Assembly: GCF_000993785.3 (NCBI RefSeq)
Contig: NZ_CP009922.3
Coordinates: forward strand, 3,348,001 to 3,412,000
Direction of reading: 5' to 3'
Length of the DNA stretch: 64,000 bases
From: Streptomyces xiamenensis
GTDB taxonomy: Bacteria > Actinomycetota > Actinomycetes > Streptomycetales > Streptomycetaceae
The notes under the pieces are model-generated. The model saw nothing but the letters and a program-made list of their open reading frames with translations, did not search any database and was not told the DNA's origin. This document shows, one piece after another, positions 35,216 through 44,489 of this stretch (positions within the stretch are counted from its first letter, which is position 1; each line of letters starts with the position of its first letter). A program made the translations under genes and the position numbers.

Positions 35216-35944
35216 TTACGGGGTGGTGAGGCCGGCGCCGTCCTCGTTCTCGACGCCGGAGCCCGGGGCACCCGCGTCGGTGCCGGTGCCGGTGTCACCC
35301 TCGGCCCCCGCGTCGGCCGCGTCGCCCTCGGCGCCGTCCGTCGCGCCCTCATCGGTCTGCTCCGTGTCGGCGTCGGAGTCGGCGTCGCCTTCGGCTTCGC
35401 CCTCCTCGTCCGCCGGGACGGCCGGCGGGGTCGGGCCCCAGTCCGCGTAGTAGGTCCAGTTCTCGGAGGCCGGCACCACGGTGGCGGCCAGCTCGATCGC
35501 CCCGGTCTCGCTCAGCAGGAAGACCAGCTGCTGGGCGTTGCCCAGCGCGATCTGCGCGGCGGCCGGGTCGGCGATGAACGCCGACGGGTTGCCCTCGCCG
35601 CCCAGCGCCACGGAGCCGCGCGCCGGAACCACGACCTGGCTCTCGTTCCCGGCGGGGGTCAGCTCGACCACCACGCCCGAGCCGGGCAGGGTGATGGACT
35701 CCAGCACCTGCTCGGTGGTGCTCTCGTTGAAGATCCGCGCGCTGATGCCGGCCGGGCCATCGGTCCCGTCGGGCAGGATCACATTGACGTTCTGGACCTT
35801 GATGGCGTCGACCTGCGCGGCGGCGTTGTCGGGCTTGATCTTCTGTGTCTCCGCCTCGAAGCCCGCCCCACAGGCGCTGAGCGCCAAGACGGTCGAAAAC
35901 GCGAAGACGGCGGCGACGGCGCCGCGTCGAAGGCTGCTGCTCAC
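35216..35944 (-). CDS. putative lipoprotein with acidic C-terminal tail
   Basis: A 242-residue exported protein: signal peptide with lipobox LSAC (Cys at about 25), a beta-rich domain of some 140 residues (VQNVNVILPDGTDGPAGISARIFNES..., LPGSGVVVEL, GGEGNPSAFI) resembling copper-chaperone or immunoglobulin-like folds, then an Asp/Glu/Gly/Thr-rich tail of about 60 residues. No catalytic residues seen. It lies between phoP and carD, as in other streptomycetes. Function unknown. Confidence 0.85.
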   Translation of the reverse strand: MSSSLRRGAVAAVFAFSTVLALSACGAGFEAETQKIKPDNAAAQVDAIKVQNVNVILPDGTDGPAGISARIFNESTTEQVLESITLPGSGVVVELTPAGNESQVVVPARGSVALGGEGNPSAFIADPAAAQIALGNAQQLVFLLSETGAIELAATVVPASENWTYYADWGPTPPAVPADEEGEAEGDADSDADTEQTDEGATDGAEGDAADAGAEGDTGTGTDAGAPGSGVENEDGAGLTTP

Positions 35945-36438
35945 GGCGGCGGCATCTCCTCGGACGAACCTCGGCGGACCGGCCAGGTCGCCCGGTCCGG
36001 TTGATCGAAATCAGCGGCCCAAGCCTACCGACCCCTCTCCCGCCGCCCTCACCCGCCCCGCCCATGGGCCGTGACCACCTGCGGGAGTGAATCCGGTCAT
36101 GATCCAGGTATGAATGTGAAGGGGGATCACGGGAGTGTTACGGGAGAATGTGCTGATCAATTCTTCGACGCACGAGACTGTGCCCGAACGCTTTCTTCCA
36201 ACTGTGACAAAACGGACACCTTTCCGGGTCTTCGCGAAGTTCTTTCCGTATCGGGGCGCATTGTTCAAGGGGCGCGAAACCCCGCTCCCACCTGCGGATA
36301 CCCGCCCCAGCGCACCTCTCGCAGCATGCCGAAGCCGCGCTTGTCAACCCCCGAGATATGGCCTGACCTGCGAAAACGTCATTCAGAAGGGTGCTGGGCC
36401 GTGTTACCCTGGAAAGCCACGGAAGGGGTACCTGTCAC
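35945..36438. other. 494-base intergenic region between lipoprotein and carD
   Basis: No credible gene on either strand; short ORFs here have no ribosome binding site or codon bias. From about 36090 to 36290 the sequence is clearly less GC-rich than its surroundings. It includes ACGGGAG twice with an 11-base period (36129-36135, 36140-36146). The end serves as the carD leader, with AAGGGG before the ATG. Confidence 0.6.
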
Positions 36439-36921
36439 ATGACGTTCAAGGTTGGCGACACCGTGGTCTATCCCCATCACGGGGCCGCGTTGATCGAGGC
36501 TATCGAAACGCGCCAGATTAAAGGCGTGGACAAGCTCTACTTGGTTCTGAAGGTCGCCCAGGGCGACCTCGAAGTGCGCGTACCGGCGGACAATGCCGAA
36601 CTCGTCGGCGTGCGCGATGTCGTGGGGCAGGAAGGTCTGGACCGGGTCTTCGAGGTGCTGCGTGCGCCGTATGCCGAAGAACCCACCAACTGGTCCCGCC
36701 GCTACAAGGCGAATCTGGAGAAACTCGCCTCCGGTGACGTCATCAAGGTCGCCGAGGTCGTACGTGACCTGTGGCGCCGTGAGCGTGAGCGCGGACTCTC
36801 CGCCGGTGAGAAGCGCATGCTGGCCAAGGCCCGGCAGATCCTCGTCAGCGAGCTCGCGCTCGCCGAGAGCACCAACGAGGACAAGGCCGAAAGCCTGCTC
36901 GACGAGGTCCTCGCGTCCTGA
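36439..36921 (+). CDS. carD: CarD-family RNA polymerase-binding regulator
   Basis: A 160-residue CarD/CdnL protein: Tudor-like RNA polymerase interaction domain at 1-55 ([27 protein letters not shown]) and helical DNA-binding domain at 65-155 ([40 protein letters not shown]). It stabilises open complexes at rRNA and other promoters and is essential in mycobacteria. AAGGGG lies about 10 bases before the ATG. Confidence 0.95.
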   Translation: MTFKVGDTVVYPHHGAALIEAIETRQIKGVDKLYLVLKVAQGDLEVRVPADNAELVGVRDVVGQEGLDRVFEVLRAPYAEEPTNWSRRYKANLEKLASGDVIKVAEVVRDLWRRERERGLSAGEKRMLAKARQILVSELALAESTNEDKAESLLDEVLAS

Positions 36922-37194
36922 CCGTCACCCCAGGCCGTACCCCCTGAATTCTCGGACCGCCGGATATCGCGGATCTCTCCGGCCGGCCCGGAAACAAGGG
37001 CTCGCTTGCCCCAGCGCCCGAAGGCAGTCGCCCTGCCCAGCGGGCGCTGCGGCATGTACGGATCGTTCCCCAAGCGGTGTGCCGGGCCTGCCACTGACTC
37101 GACCGGCATGTCACGGAAGGGTCCGATCGGGTCATGCCCGGCACGCTGTGGCCATACCCACTCCCACCCTGGAAACAAACCTCTCACGGTGCCA

Positions 37195-37962
37195 ATGTCA
37201 GACATCGCCCCTGTCCCCGGCGTCCCCCATACGGCCGTCATCATCCCCGCGGCAGGCCGAGGCGTACGGCTCGGGCCCGGGATTCCCAAGGCCCTGCGCC
37301 TGCTGAACGGGGTGCCGATCCTCGTGCACGCCGTGCGCGCCATGGCCGCCGCCCGCTCCGTGGCCACCGTGATCGTGGTGGCCCCCTCCGATGGCGCCGA
37401 GGGCGTACGCGCCCTGCTCGACGAGCATCCGCCCCCGCGCCCCGTCCACGTCCAGGTGGTGCCCGGCGGGGAGACCCGCCAGGAGTCGGTACGGCTCGGT
37501 CTCGCCGCGCTGCCCGCCGACGCCGATGTGGTGCTGGTCCACGACGCCGCCCGTCCGCTGGTCCCGGTGGACACCGTGGAGGCGGTCGCCGCCGCCGTCC
37601 GCGCCGGGTCCCCCGCCGTGGTGCCGGCCCTGCCGGTCACCGACACCATCAAGCAGATCGCCGCCCCCGGGCCCGGGGGCGGTGCCCCCGAGCCGGTCAC
37701 CGGCACCCCGGACCGCTCGCTGCTGCGCGCCGTCCAGACCCCGCAGGGCTTCGCCCCCGACGCGCTGCTGGACGCCCACGAGCGGTTCGCCGGGCTCGGG
37801 GGAGCCGAGGGCGCCAGCGACGACGCCGGGATGGTCGAGCGCCTCGGCCTGCCGGTGGTGCTGGTCCCCGGGCACGAGGAGGCGTTCAAGGTCACCCGTC
37901 CGCTCGATCTCGTCCTCGCCGAGGCCGTGCTCGCCCGCAGAAGGATCACCGATGGCTACTGA
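37195..37962 (+). CDS. ispD: IspD, 2-C-methyl-D-erythritol 4-phosphate cytidylyltransferase
   Basis: A 255-residue nucleotidyltransferase of the non-mevalonate isoprenoid pathway. The CTP-binding loop is [37 protein letters not shown] and [11 protein letters not shown] are diagnostic. It forms CDP-methylerythritol. ispF follows with an 11-base overlap. The ATG has no strong ribosome binding site; a GTG two codons upstream is possible. A 273-base gap separates it from carD with no gene visible. Confidence 0.94.
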   Translation: MSDIAPVPGVPHTAVIIPAAGRGVRLGPGIPKALRLLNGVPILVHAVRAMAAARSVATVIVVAPSDGAEGVRALLDEHPPPRPVHVQVVPGGETRQESVRLGLAALPADADVVLVHDAARPLVPVDTVEAVAAAVRAGSPAVVPALPVTDTIKQIAAPGPGGGAPEPVTGTPDRSLLRAVQTPQGFAPDALLDAHERFAGLGGAEGASDDAGMVERLGLPVVLVPGHEEAFKVTRPLDLVLAEAVLARRRITDGY

Positions 37963-38458
37963 CATCCCGCGGCCCGCGGCGGCGCTCCTGCCGCGGGTCG
38001 GCATCGGCACCGATGTGCACCCCTTCGAGGAGGGCCGCGAGCTGTGGTGCGCCGGACTTCACTGGCCCGGGGCCGGCGCGGGCCTGGCCGGCGACTCGGA
38101 CGGTGACGTCGCCGCGCACGCCGCCTGCGACGCGCTGTTCTCCGCCGCCGGCGTCGGGGACCTCGGCGCGCACTTCGGCACCGGCCGCCCCGAGTGGGCC
38201 GGCGCCTCCGGGGTGCGGCTGCTGGGCGAGGCGGCCCGCATCGTCCGCGCCGAGGGCTTCACCATCGGCAATGTCGCCGTCCAGGTGATCGGTGTCCGGC
38301 CCAAGATCGGCACCCGGCGCGCGGAGGCACAGCGCGCGCTGTCGGACGCCATCGGCGCGCCGGTGTCCGTCTCCGGGACGACCACGGACGGGCTCGGCCT
38401 CACCGGGCGCGCCGAGGGCCTGGCGGCGATCGCCACGGCGCTGCTCTTCACCCGCTGA
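37952..38458 (+). CDS. ispF: IspF, 2-C-methyl-D-erythritol 2,4-cyclodiphosphate synthase
   Basis: A 168-residue trimeric zinc enzyme: [14 protein letters not shown] (Asp and His zinc ligands), [20 protein letters not shown] and [13 protein letters not shown]. It cyclises the IspE product in isoprenoid synthesis. AGAAGGA precedes the ATG, which lies inside the ispD end, so the two are co-translated, as in most actinomycetes. Confidence 0.95.
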   Translation: MATDIPRPAAALLPRVGIGTDVHPFEEGRELWCAGLHWPGAGAGLAGDSDGDVAAHAACDALFSAAGVGDLGAHFGTGRPEWAGASGVRLLGEAARIVRAEGFTIGNVAVQVIGVRPKIGTRRAEAQRALSDAIGAPVSVSGTTTDGLGLTGRAEGLAAIATALLFTR

Positions 38459-38549
38459 TGCCCTCTCCCGGCCCCGTCCGGGACTACGGTGGACGCTGCT
38501 TGAACTGTTCTGTCTCCCAGCAACTCCCGTATCAGGCAAAGGAGCCAGC

Positions 38550-38954
38550 GTGTCAGCGGAACTCTCCGACAAGCTCAAGGAAATCCTCGACGGCCCGGTG
38601 TTCGTCACCATCGCCACCATCCAGCCCGACGGCAGCCCCCAGTTGTCGCCGGTGTGGGTCGCCAGGGACGGCGACGACGTCCTGATCTCCACCACCGTCG
38701 GACGGCAGAAGGAGAAGAACCTGCGCCGCGACCCCCGGGTCACGGTCCAGGTGCAGCCGTTCGACAACCCGTACACGTACGCCGAGATCCGGGGCACCGC
38801 CACCCTTACCACCGAGGGCGGCCAGGAGCTGATCGACCAGCTCTCCCAGAAGTACACCGGCAAGCCGTACGCCGAGTTCAACCCCTCCTCGGCCGATGAC
38901 GCCGAGCGCGTGGTGGTCCGGGTGGCCGCCCGCAAGGTCGTCGGCCGGGTCTGA
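38550..38954 (+). CDS. PPOX-class F420-dependent (or flavin) oxidoreductase
   Basis: A 134-residue split-barrel protein: PVFVTIATIQPDGSPQLSPVWVARDGDDVLISTT, GRQKEKNLRRDPRVTV and the YAEIRGTATL strand, typical of PPOX/F420 reductases. The GTG start is set by AAAGGAG 5 bases upstream. The substrate is unknown; the F420 preference follows the family in actinomycetes. A hairpin follows before cysS. Confidence 0.88.
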   Translation: MSAELSDKLKEILDGPVFVTIATIQPDGSPQLSPVWVARDGDDVLISTTVGRQKEKNLRRDPRVTVQVQPFDNPYTYAEIRGTATLTTEGGQELIDQLSQKYTGKPYAEFNPSSADDAERVVVRVAARKVVGRV

Positions 38955-39003
38955 GCGGGGCGCGGGCCCCGGCCCGCCACCGGCCCCGTAACGATCCCCC
39001 CTC

Positions 39004-39027
39004 GCCCCGCGCCGACCGGCGCGGGGC
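39004..39027 (+). terminator. hairpin between the F420 enzyme and cysS
   Basis: GCCCCGCGCC (39004-39013) pairs perfectly with 39018-39027 around a GACC loop. It lies 50 bases after the oxidoreductase and just before the cysS promoter. Confidence 0.75.
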
Positions 39028-39054
39028 GTGCCGCGCGCCTACTACTCTGGACGC

Positions 39055-40446
39055 GTGACTCTTCGCCTGTACGACACCGACGCCCGGCAGATCCGTGAAT
39101 TCACCCCGCTCGTCCCCGGGTGCGTCTCGATCTACCTGTGTGGCGCCACCGTGCAGGCGGCACCGCACATCGGGCACATCCGCTCGGGCCTCAACTTCGA
39201 CATCATGCGCCGCTGGTTCGCCCACCGCGGCTACGACGTCACCTTCGTCCGCAATGTGACGGACATCGACGACAAGATCATCGCCAAGAGCGCCGACACG
39301 GGCGTGCCGTGGTGGGCCATCGGCTACGCCAACGAGCGCGCGTTCAACGACGCCTATGACGCGCTGGGCTGCCTGCCGCCCACCTACGAGCCGCGCGCCA
39401 CCGGCCACATCCCGGAGATGACCGAGATGATGCGGGTGCTGATCGCCAAGGGCCACGCCTACGCGGCGGACGGCAACGTCTACTTCGACGTGCGCAGCTT
39501 CCCCGGCTACCTCGGGCTCTCCAACCAGGACCTCGACCAGCTGCTCCAGCCCTCGGGCGAGGGCGAGACCGGCAAGCGCGACCCGCGCGACTTCGCCCTG
39601 TGGAAGGCCGCCAAGCCCGGTGAGCCGAGCTGGGAGAGCCCCTGGGGCCCGGGCCGCCCCGGCTGGCACCTGGAGTGCTCGGCGATGGCGCACAAGTACC
39701 TCGGCTCCGCCTTCGACATCCACGGTGGCGGCATCGACCTGGTCTTCCCGCACCACGAGAACGAGATCGCCCAGTCCCAGGCGTACGGCGACGCGTTCGC
39801 CGCGTACTGGGTGCACAACGCCTGGGTGACGATGAGCGGCGAGAAGATGAGCAAATCGCTCGGCAACTCGGTGCTCGCCTCGGAGATGCTCAAGCGCTGG
39901 CGCCCCATCGTGCTGCGCTACTACCTGGGCACCCCGCACTACCGCTCGACCATCGAGTACAGCGAGGCCGCGCTGGCGGAGGCGGACGCCGCCTTCTCCC
40001 GGATCGAGGGCTTCCTGCACCGCGCCACCGAGCGGACCGGCGACATCCTCCCGGCCGCGGCCGTACCGGCGGAGTTCTCCGCCGCGATGGACGAGGACCT
40101 GGGCGTGCCGCAGGCCATGGCCGCCGTGCACACCACGGTGCGGCAGGGCAACGCGGCGCTGGCCGAGGGTGACAAGGAGTCGGCGGCTTCGCTGGCCGGG
40201 CAGGTCCGTGCGATGCTGGGTGTGCTGGGCATGGATCCGCTGGATTCCGGGTGGCACGGCGGCGGCGACCGGGGCGAGGAGCTGACCGGCATCGTCGACT
40301 CGCTGGTGCGGCTGGTCCTCGCGCAGCGCACGGCGGCGCGCGAACGCAAGGACTACGGCACCGCGGACGCGATCCGCGACGAGCTGGGCGCCGCCGGGCT
40401 CGTCATCGAGGACACGCCCAACGGACCCCGGTGGGAGCTGGGCTGA
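39055..40446 (+). CDS. cysS: cysteinyl-tRNA synthetase
   Basis: A 463-residue class I aminoacyl-tRNA synthetase: HIGH-type motif [14 protein letters not shown] motif [11 protein letters not shown] and zinc ligands including [16 protein letters not shown] and HHENE. It charges tRNA-Cys. The GTG follows a TACTCT -10 box (39043-39048) by six bases, so the transcript is probably leaderless. A paralogous MshC is not in this window; the GATVQ and KMSKS context and length fit CysS. Confidence 0.94.
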   Translation: MTLRLYDTDARQIREFTPLVPGCVSIYLCGATVQAAPHIGHIRSGLNFDIMRRWFAHRGYDVTFVRNVTDIDDKIIAKSADTGVPWWAIGYANERAFNDAYDALGCLPPTYEPRATGHIPEMTEMMRVLIAKGHAYAADGNVYFDVRSFPGYLGLSNQDLDQLLQPSGEGETGKRDPRDFALWKAAKPGEPSWESPWGPGRPGWHLECSAMAHKYLGSAFDIHGGGIDLVFPHHENEIAQSQAYGDAFAAYWVHNAWVTMSGEKMSKSLGNSVLASEMLKRWRPIVLRYYLGTPHYRSTIEYSEAALAEADAAFSRIEGFLHRATERTGDILPAAAVPAEFSAAMDEDLGVPQAMAAVHTTVRQGNAALAEGDKESAASLAGQVRAMLGVLGMDPLDSGWHGGGDRGEELTGIVDSLVRLVLAQRTAARERKDYGTADAIRDELGAAGLVIEDTPNGPRWELG

Positions 40447-40529
40447 GCGCGCCGGCGCCCGGCCCGTCCAGGCTTCCGAGACCCCTCGGGGGCTCCGACC
40501 ACCACGCAGTATTCGAGGAAACGTAACCC

Positions 40530-41468
40530 ATGGCAGGCAATCCCAACCGCCGCACGTCCAACAAGAAGGGCGCCCAGGTCGGCAGCGGCGGCCAGCGCCG
40601 CCGCGCCCTGAAGGGCAAGGGCCCGACCCCGCCCGCCGAGATGCGCAAGGGGCACGCCAAGCAGCGCGCCGCGCAGCTCAAGGCCCGCAAGCAGTCCAAC
40701 AAGCCGGCCCAGGCCAGGCGCCGCCCCTCCTCCGAGATGGTGGTGGGGCGCAACCCGGTGCTGGAGGCGCTGCTCGGCGGGGTCCCCGCGACCACGCTGT
40801 ACGTGCAGCAGTTCATCGACAGTGACGACCGGGTCACCGACGCGGTGAAGGCCGCCATGGAGCGCGGCGGCATCCACCTGATGGAGGCGCCGCGCGCCGA
40901 GCTGGACCGGATGACGAACGGTCTCAACCACCAGGGCCTGGTGCTCCAGGTGCCGGCGTACGAGTACGCGCACCCGGACGACCTGCCGGCCGGGGCGGCC
41001 GACCGCCGGGAGCAGCCGCTGATCGTGGCGCTGGACGGGGTGACCGACCCGCGGAACCTGGGCGCGGTCGTCCGTTCGGTGACGGCGTTCGGCGGGCACG
41101 GTGTGGTGGTGCCGGAGCGGCGCGCGGCCGGGATGAGCGCCGGGGCGTGGAAGACGTCGGCCGGTACGGCGGCGCGTACGCCGGTGGCCCGCGCCACCAA
41201 TCTGACCCGGGCGCTCCAGGCGTACCAGAAGGCCGGCATCCAGGTCGTCGGCCTCGCGGCGGACGGCGAGGCGGAGCTGGGCGACCTCGATGTGCTGGAC
41301 GGTCCGGTGGTGATCGTCATCGGCAGCGAGGGCAAGGGCATGTCGCGGCTGGTGAGCGAGGTGTGCGACGTACGGGTACGGATTCCGATGCCCGGCACCG
41401 CGGAGTCGCTCAACGCCGGTGTGGCGGCCGGGATCGTGCTGTACGAGGCGTCCCGCGCACGGAGTTGA
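40530..41468 (+). CDS. rlmB: RlmB, 23S rRNA (guanosine-2'-O-)-methyltransferase (TrmH/SpoU family)
   Basis: A 312-residue SpoU methylase. Residues 1-65 are a basic Lys/Arg/Gln-rich extension common in actinobacteria; an L30e-like substrate-binding domain follows at 70-140 (GRNPVLEALLGG), then the SPOUT knot domain with LDGVTDPRNLGAVVRSVTAFGGHGVV, VIVIGSEGKGMSRLV and IPMPGTAESLNAGVAAGIVLYE. It methylates G2251 in 23S rRNA. It lies 83 bases after cysS, the usual order. Confidence 0.93.
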   Translation: MAGNPNRRTSNKKGAQVGSGGQRRRALKGKGPTPPAEMRKGHAKQRAAQLKARKQSNKPAQARRRPSSEMVVGRNPVLEALLGGVPATTLYVQQFIDSDDRVTDAVKAAMERGGIHLMEAPRAELDRMTNGLNHQGLVLQVPAYEYAHPDDLPAGAADRREQPLIVALDGVTDPRNLGAVVRSVTAFGGHGVVVPERRAAGMSAGAWKTSAGTAARTPVARATNLTRALQAYQKAGIQVVGLAADGEAELGDLDVLDGPVVIVIGSEGKGMSRLVSEVCDVRVRIPMPGTAESLNAGVAAGIVLYEASRARS

Positions 41469-41472
41469 GTTC

Positions 41473-41575
41473 TCGCGGGCACTTCGCGGGCCCCTCGCGG
41501 ACACCCCCATCACCCGTGGCGGGCGGGGCACTTGAGGGGTGTCCCGCGGGTGCTTGACGGGTCGCGGACACTTCG
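41473..41575 (+). repeat. imperfect direct repeats before the DoxX gene
   Basis: TCGCGGGCACTTCG (41473-41486) recurs as TCGCGGACACTTCG (41562-41575), with further GCGGACAC and GGGCACTT fragments between. They lie in the 148-base gap after rlmB and may be regulatory half-sites or slipped-strand duplications. Confidence 0.35.
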
Positions 41576-41616
41576 TCGGGTCAAGGCAGTGTCTTAAACC
41601 TCTGTCACTCGGTTAG

Positions 41617-43152
41617 ATGAGTGTGGACACCAGAACACACCGCCCACCCGCTGGGGGGACGCCGCGCGGTTTCTTCGAGGAGGAGCAACCGCTGCTCTCC
41701 ACGGTGAAGGTGCCGTGCGATCCCGCACAAGTCATCGTGAACCACGCGAGTTTCCGGGTGGATCTCCCGGTCTCGCACCCGCTGGGCGGGCGCCGCCCCG
41801 TCGTGCTGGCCGGAGCGGGCGGGGCGGGGGGCCCGGACATGAGTGCGCTGCTGGCGACCGCCGTTCGCGCCGCCCCCGCGCGCACGGCGCTGCGGCCGGA
41901 GCCGGACGGGGTCTCCACCCAGGTGCTGCCCCGGCTGGATCCCGCGGTGCTCGGCGCGGTTCCGGTACCCCGCCGGACCGCCGAGGACACCCAGCTGCTG
42001 CCGCCGGTCAGGGAGCCGCAGGCGTTCGGCGCCGGTGCGGGTTCCGCACGCAGCGGCCCGGGCGCGGCGGGGCAGGACGACAGGGCGGTCACGGTCGGAC
42101 GCGGAGCCGACAACCGGCAGGCGTACAAGCCCGACCGCCGGCTGGACCTGGGCGTGGTGCTGCTGCCGCTGCGCTTCCTGCTGGGCTTCCTCGCCATCTC
42201 GGCCGGGATGGGCAAGATCACCGACCCGGTGTACTTCGACGGCGGCGAGCGCGGCTCGATGGTCACCTGGCTCGGCTCCCTGGAGCCGTGGGCGGTGGCC
42301 GCGCCGCTGCACAGCTGGGCGCTCAACCACCCGGTGGCCGCCGGGCTCACGGTCGCCTTCATCCAGATCGTGGTCGGCGTCCTGACGATCTTCGGTCTGT
42401 GGCAGCGCTGCGCGGCGGCCTTCGGCGCGGCCCTGTCGCTGGCGCTGCTGGTGACCGTCGCCTGGCGCAGCGGCCCCGTCTACGACGCCCCCGACCTCAT
42501 CCTGCTGGCCGCCTGGAGCCCGCTGATCATCGCGGGCGCCCCGGTGTACTCGCTGGACGCGCGGCTGGCCGGCGAGGCGTGGCGCACGCTGGGCCCGCGC
42601 GCCCCGCTGAGCGAACTGCGGCGCAGGGTGCTGCGGCGCGGTGCGGTGCTGGCCACCGTGCTGGTCGGTCTCGCGCTGCTGATCGGTTCGATGCTGGGCG
42701 GCGCGGTGCGGTCCTCGCAGATCGCGCGCCTGCCCGAGCCGGGCGAGCCGCCGCGCAACCACCTGCCGGGCCAGCCCCTCGACATCGAGGAGGAGGCCGA
42801 GGAAGCGGGCGAGGAGACGGCGGGGGAGACCGAGCCGAGCGCGGGTGTCGGCGGCGACGAGGAGACGTCCACGGCGCCGGGCGAGGACGACCCGGCCACC
42901 GGTGAGTCGGCCGAGGAGCCGCAGGAGACGGCGGACGAGGACCAGCCGCGCAGCGAGCAGACGGTCCCCGCCCCGCAGCAGCCGGCCGCGCCGCCGGCCG
43001 CGCCGCCCGCCCAGAACAACACCCCCGAGCAGATCCCGACCCCGGGTGGCGACGGCGGTGAACCATCGGCCGAGACGGACAACGGTCCGGCCGATGAGGG
43101 GGGTGATGGCAATCGCAGCAGCCTGGATCCGATCGGAGGGCTGCTCGGTTAG
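41617..43152 (+). CDS. DoxX-family membrane protein with acidic C-terminal tail
   Basis: A 511-residue protein. The cytoplasmic N-terminus of about 170 residues is Pro/Arg-rich; the DoxX core has about four helices between 175 and 310 (DLGVVLLPLRFLLGFLAISAGMGKI, AVAFIQIVVGVLTIFGLW-like). A further helix lies near 348-365 (VLATVLVGLALLIGSML), then about 130 residues rich in Glu, Pro, Gly and Asp, probably outside the membrane. The DoxX family covers quinone- or redox-linked membrane proteins; the specific role is unknown. Confidence 0.87.
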   Translation: MSVDTRTHRPPAGGTPRGFFEEEQPLLSTVKVPCDPAQVIVNHASFRVDLPVSHPLGGRRPVVLAGAGGAGGPDMSALLATAVRAAPARTALRPEPDGVSTQVLPRLDPAVLGAVPVPRRTAEDTQLLPPVREPQAFGAGAGSARSGPGAAGQDDRAVTVGRGADNRQAYKPDRRLDLGVVLLPLRFLLGFLAISAGMGKITDPVYFDGGERGSMVTWLGSLEPWAVAAPLHSWALNHPVAAGLTVAFIQIVVGVLTIFGLWQRCAAAFGAALSLALLVTVAWRSGPVYDAPDLILLAAWSPLIIAGAPVYSLDARLAGEAWRTLGPRAPLSELRRRVLRRGAVLATVLVGLALLIGSMLGGAVRSSQIARLPEPGEPPRNHLPGQPLDIEEEAEEAGEETAGETEPSAGVGGDEETSTAPGEDDPATGESAEEPQETADEDQPRSEQTVPAPQQPAAPPAAPPAQNNTPEQIPTPGGDGGEPSAETDNGPADEGGDGNRSSLDPIGGLLG

Positions 43153-43217
43153 GTGGTGTCCTGGGCAGCGGCGGCTGACCCTCTGACCCGCCCGAACACC
43201 GGGCATGCCGATCACCC

Positions 43218-43252
43218 GGCCCCCGCGGCGCGCCCTGCGCGCCGCGGGGGCC
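43218..43252. terminator. terminator after the DoxX gene
   Basis: Perfect 16-base arms (43218-43233 and 43237-43252, GGCCCCCGCGGCGCGC and complement) with a 3-base loop, about 65 bases after the stop codon. Confidence 0.88.
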
Positions 43253-43394
43253 GTGGCGTTTGCCGGAACGGCAAGCCCTTTTGGGCGGCGGCCCCGGCCG
43301 TCGCAGGATGAGGACCACATCCGGTGCACCGTGTCCACGGACGCACGTGGACGCGCGCACACCGTCGTCGCCGGTACGCAGGAGGCCACCACCC

Positions 43395-44390
43395 ATGCCC
43401 GAGCAGCAGCCTGTTCACCCCACCGCTCACCACCCGGTGCACCGCGTCGTGGAAGTCCCCGGCGGCCGGATCCACTGCGTGGAGCAGGGCAGCGGCCCGC
43501 TGGTCCTGCTGGTGCACGGCTTCCCCGAGTCCTGGTACTCCTGGCGCCACCAACTGCCCGCGCTCGCCGACGCCGGATACCGGGCGGTCGCCATCGACGT
43601 ACGCGGCTACGGCCGTTCGTCCGCGCCCGCCGGGGTGGACGCGTACCGCATGCTCGCCCATGTCGCCGACAACACCGGGGTGGTGGCCGCGCTCGGCGAG
43701 CGCACCGCCGTCATCGTCGGCCACGACTGGGGGTCGCGGATCGCCGCCGACTCGGCGCTGCTGCGCCCCGACGTGTTCACCGCCGTCGGCATGCTCAGCG
43801 TGGCGTACAGCCCGCACGGCGGGCCGCGCCCCAGCGAGGTGTTCGCGTCGATGGGCGGCGAGGAGGAGTTCTACGTCAGCTACTTCCAGCGTCCCGGGCG
43901 GGCGGAGGCGGAGATCGAACCGGACGTACGGGGCTGGCTGGCCGGTATGTACACCGGGCTGAGCGGGGAGGAGAACCACGGCGGCCTGTTCTTCGTGCCG
44001 CCCGGCGCGCGGATGGCCGACCGATTCCCGGCCGGACCGCTGCCCGCGTGGCTGAGCGAGGCCGATCTCGACGTCTTCGCGGGCGAGTTCGAGCGCACCG
44101 GGTTCACCGGGGCGCTCAACCGCTACCGCAACATGGACCGCGACTGGGAGGACCTGGCCGCCTGGCGCGGGATGCCGATCACCCAGCCGTCCCTGTTCAT
44201 CGGCGGCGCGGCGGACGCGTCCACCACCTGGCTCTCCGACGCCATCGACGCCTTCCCCACCACCCTGCCCGGCCTGGTCTCCTCCCATCTGCTGCCGGAC
44301 ACCGGTCACTGGGTGCAGCAGGAACAGCCCGAGCGCGTCAGCGGATTGCTGGTGGACTGGCTGCGCACGGTCGCCCCGGTCACCGCCTAG
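43395..44390 (+). CDS. alpha/beta hydrolase, epoxide-hydrolase-like
   Basis: A 331-residue alpha/beta hydrolase: oxyanion HGFP at 41-44, nucleophile Asp111 in GHDWGS and catalytic His in LPDTGHWVQQEQPE. The Asp nucleophile and GHDWG motif point to the epoxide hydrolase/haloalkane dehalogenase group. Two cap-domain tyrosines expected for epoxide hydrolases are plausible (YFQ, NRYRNMDRDW). AGGAGG precedes the ATG. The native substrate is not known. Confidence 0.9.
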   Translation: MPEQQPVHPTAHHPVHRVVEVPGGRIHCVEQGSGPLVLLVHGFPESWYSWRHQLPALADAGYRAVAIDVRGYGRSSAPAGVDAYRMLAHVADNTGVVAALGERTAVIVGHDWGSRIAADSALLRPDVFTAVGMLSVAYSPHGGPRPSEVFASMGGEEEFYVSYFQRPGRAEAEIEPDVRGWLAGMYTGLSGEENHGGLFFVPPGARMADRFPAGPLPAWLSEADLDVFAGEFERTGFTGALNRYRNMDRDWEDLAAWRGMPITQPSLFIGGAADASTTWLSDAIDAFPTTLPGLVSSHLLPDTGHWVQQEQPERVSGLLVDWLRTVAPVTA

Positions 44391-44489
44391 CGGGAGCCGC
44401 GCCCGCGGTCCGTCCGCGCCTGCGGGAGCGTATGTTGAGACGCGACCGGTGATCGGTGGGGGCATCGCGGCCCGCGGGTGAGGAGTGGC

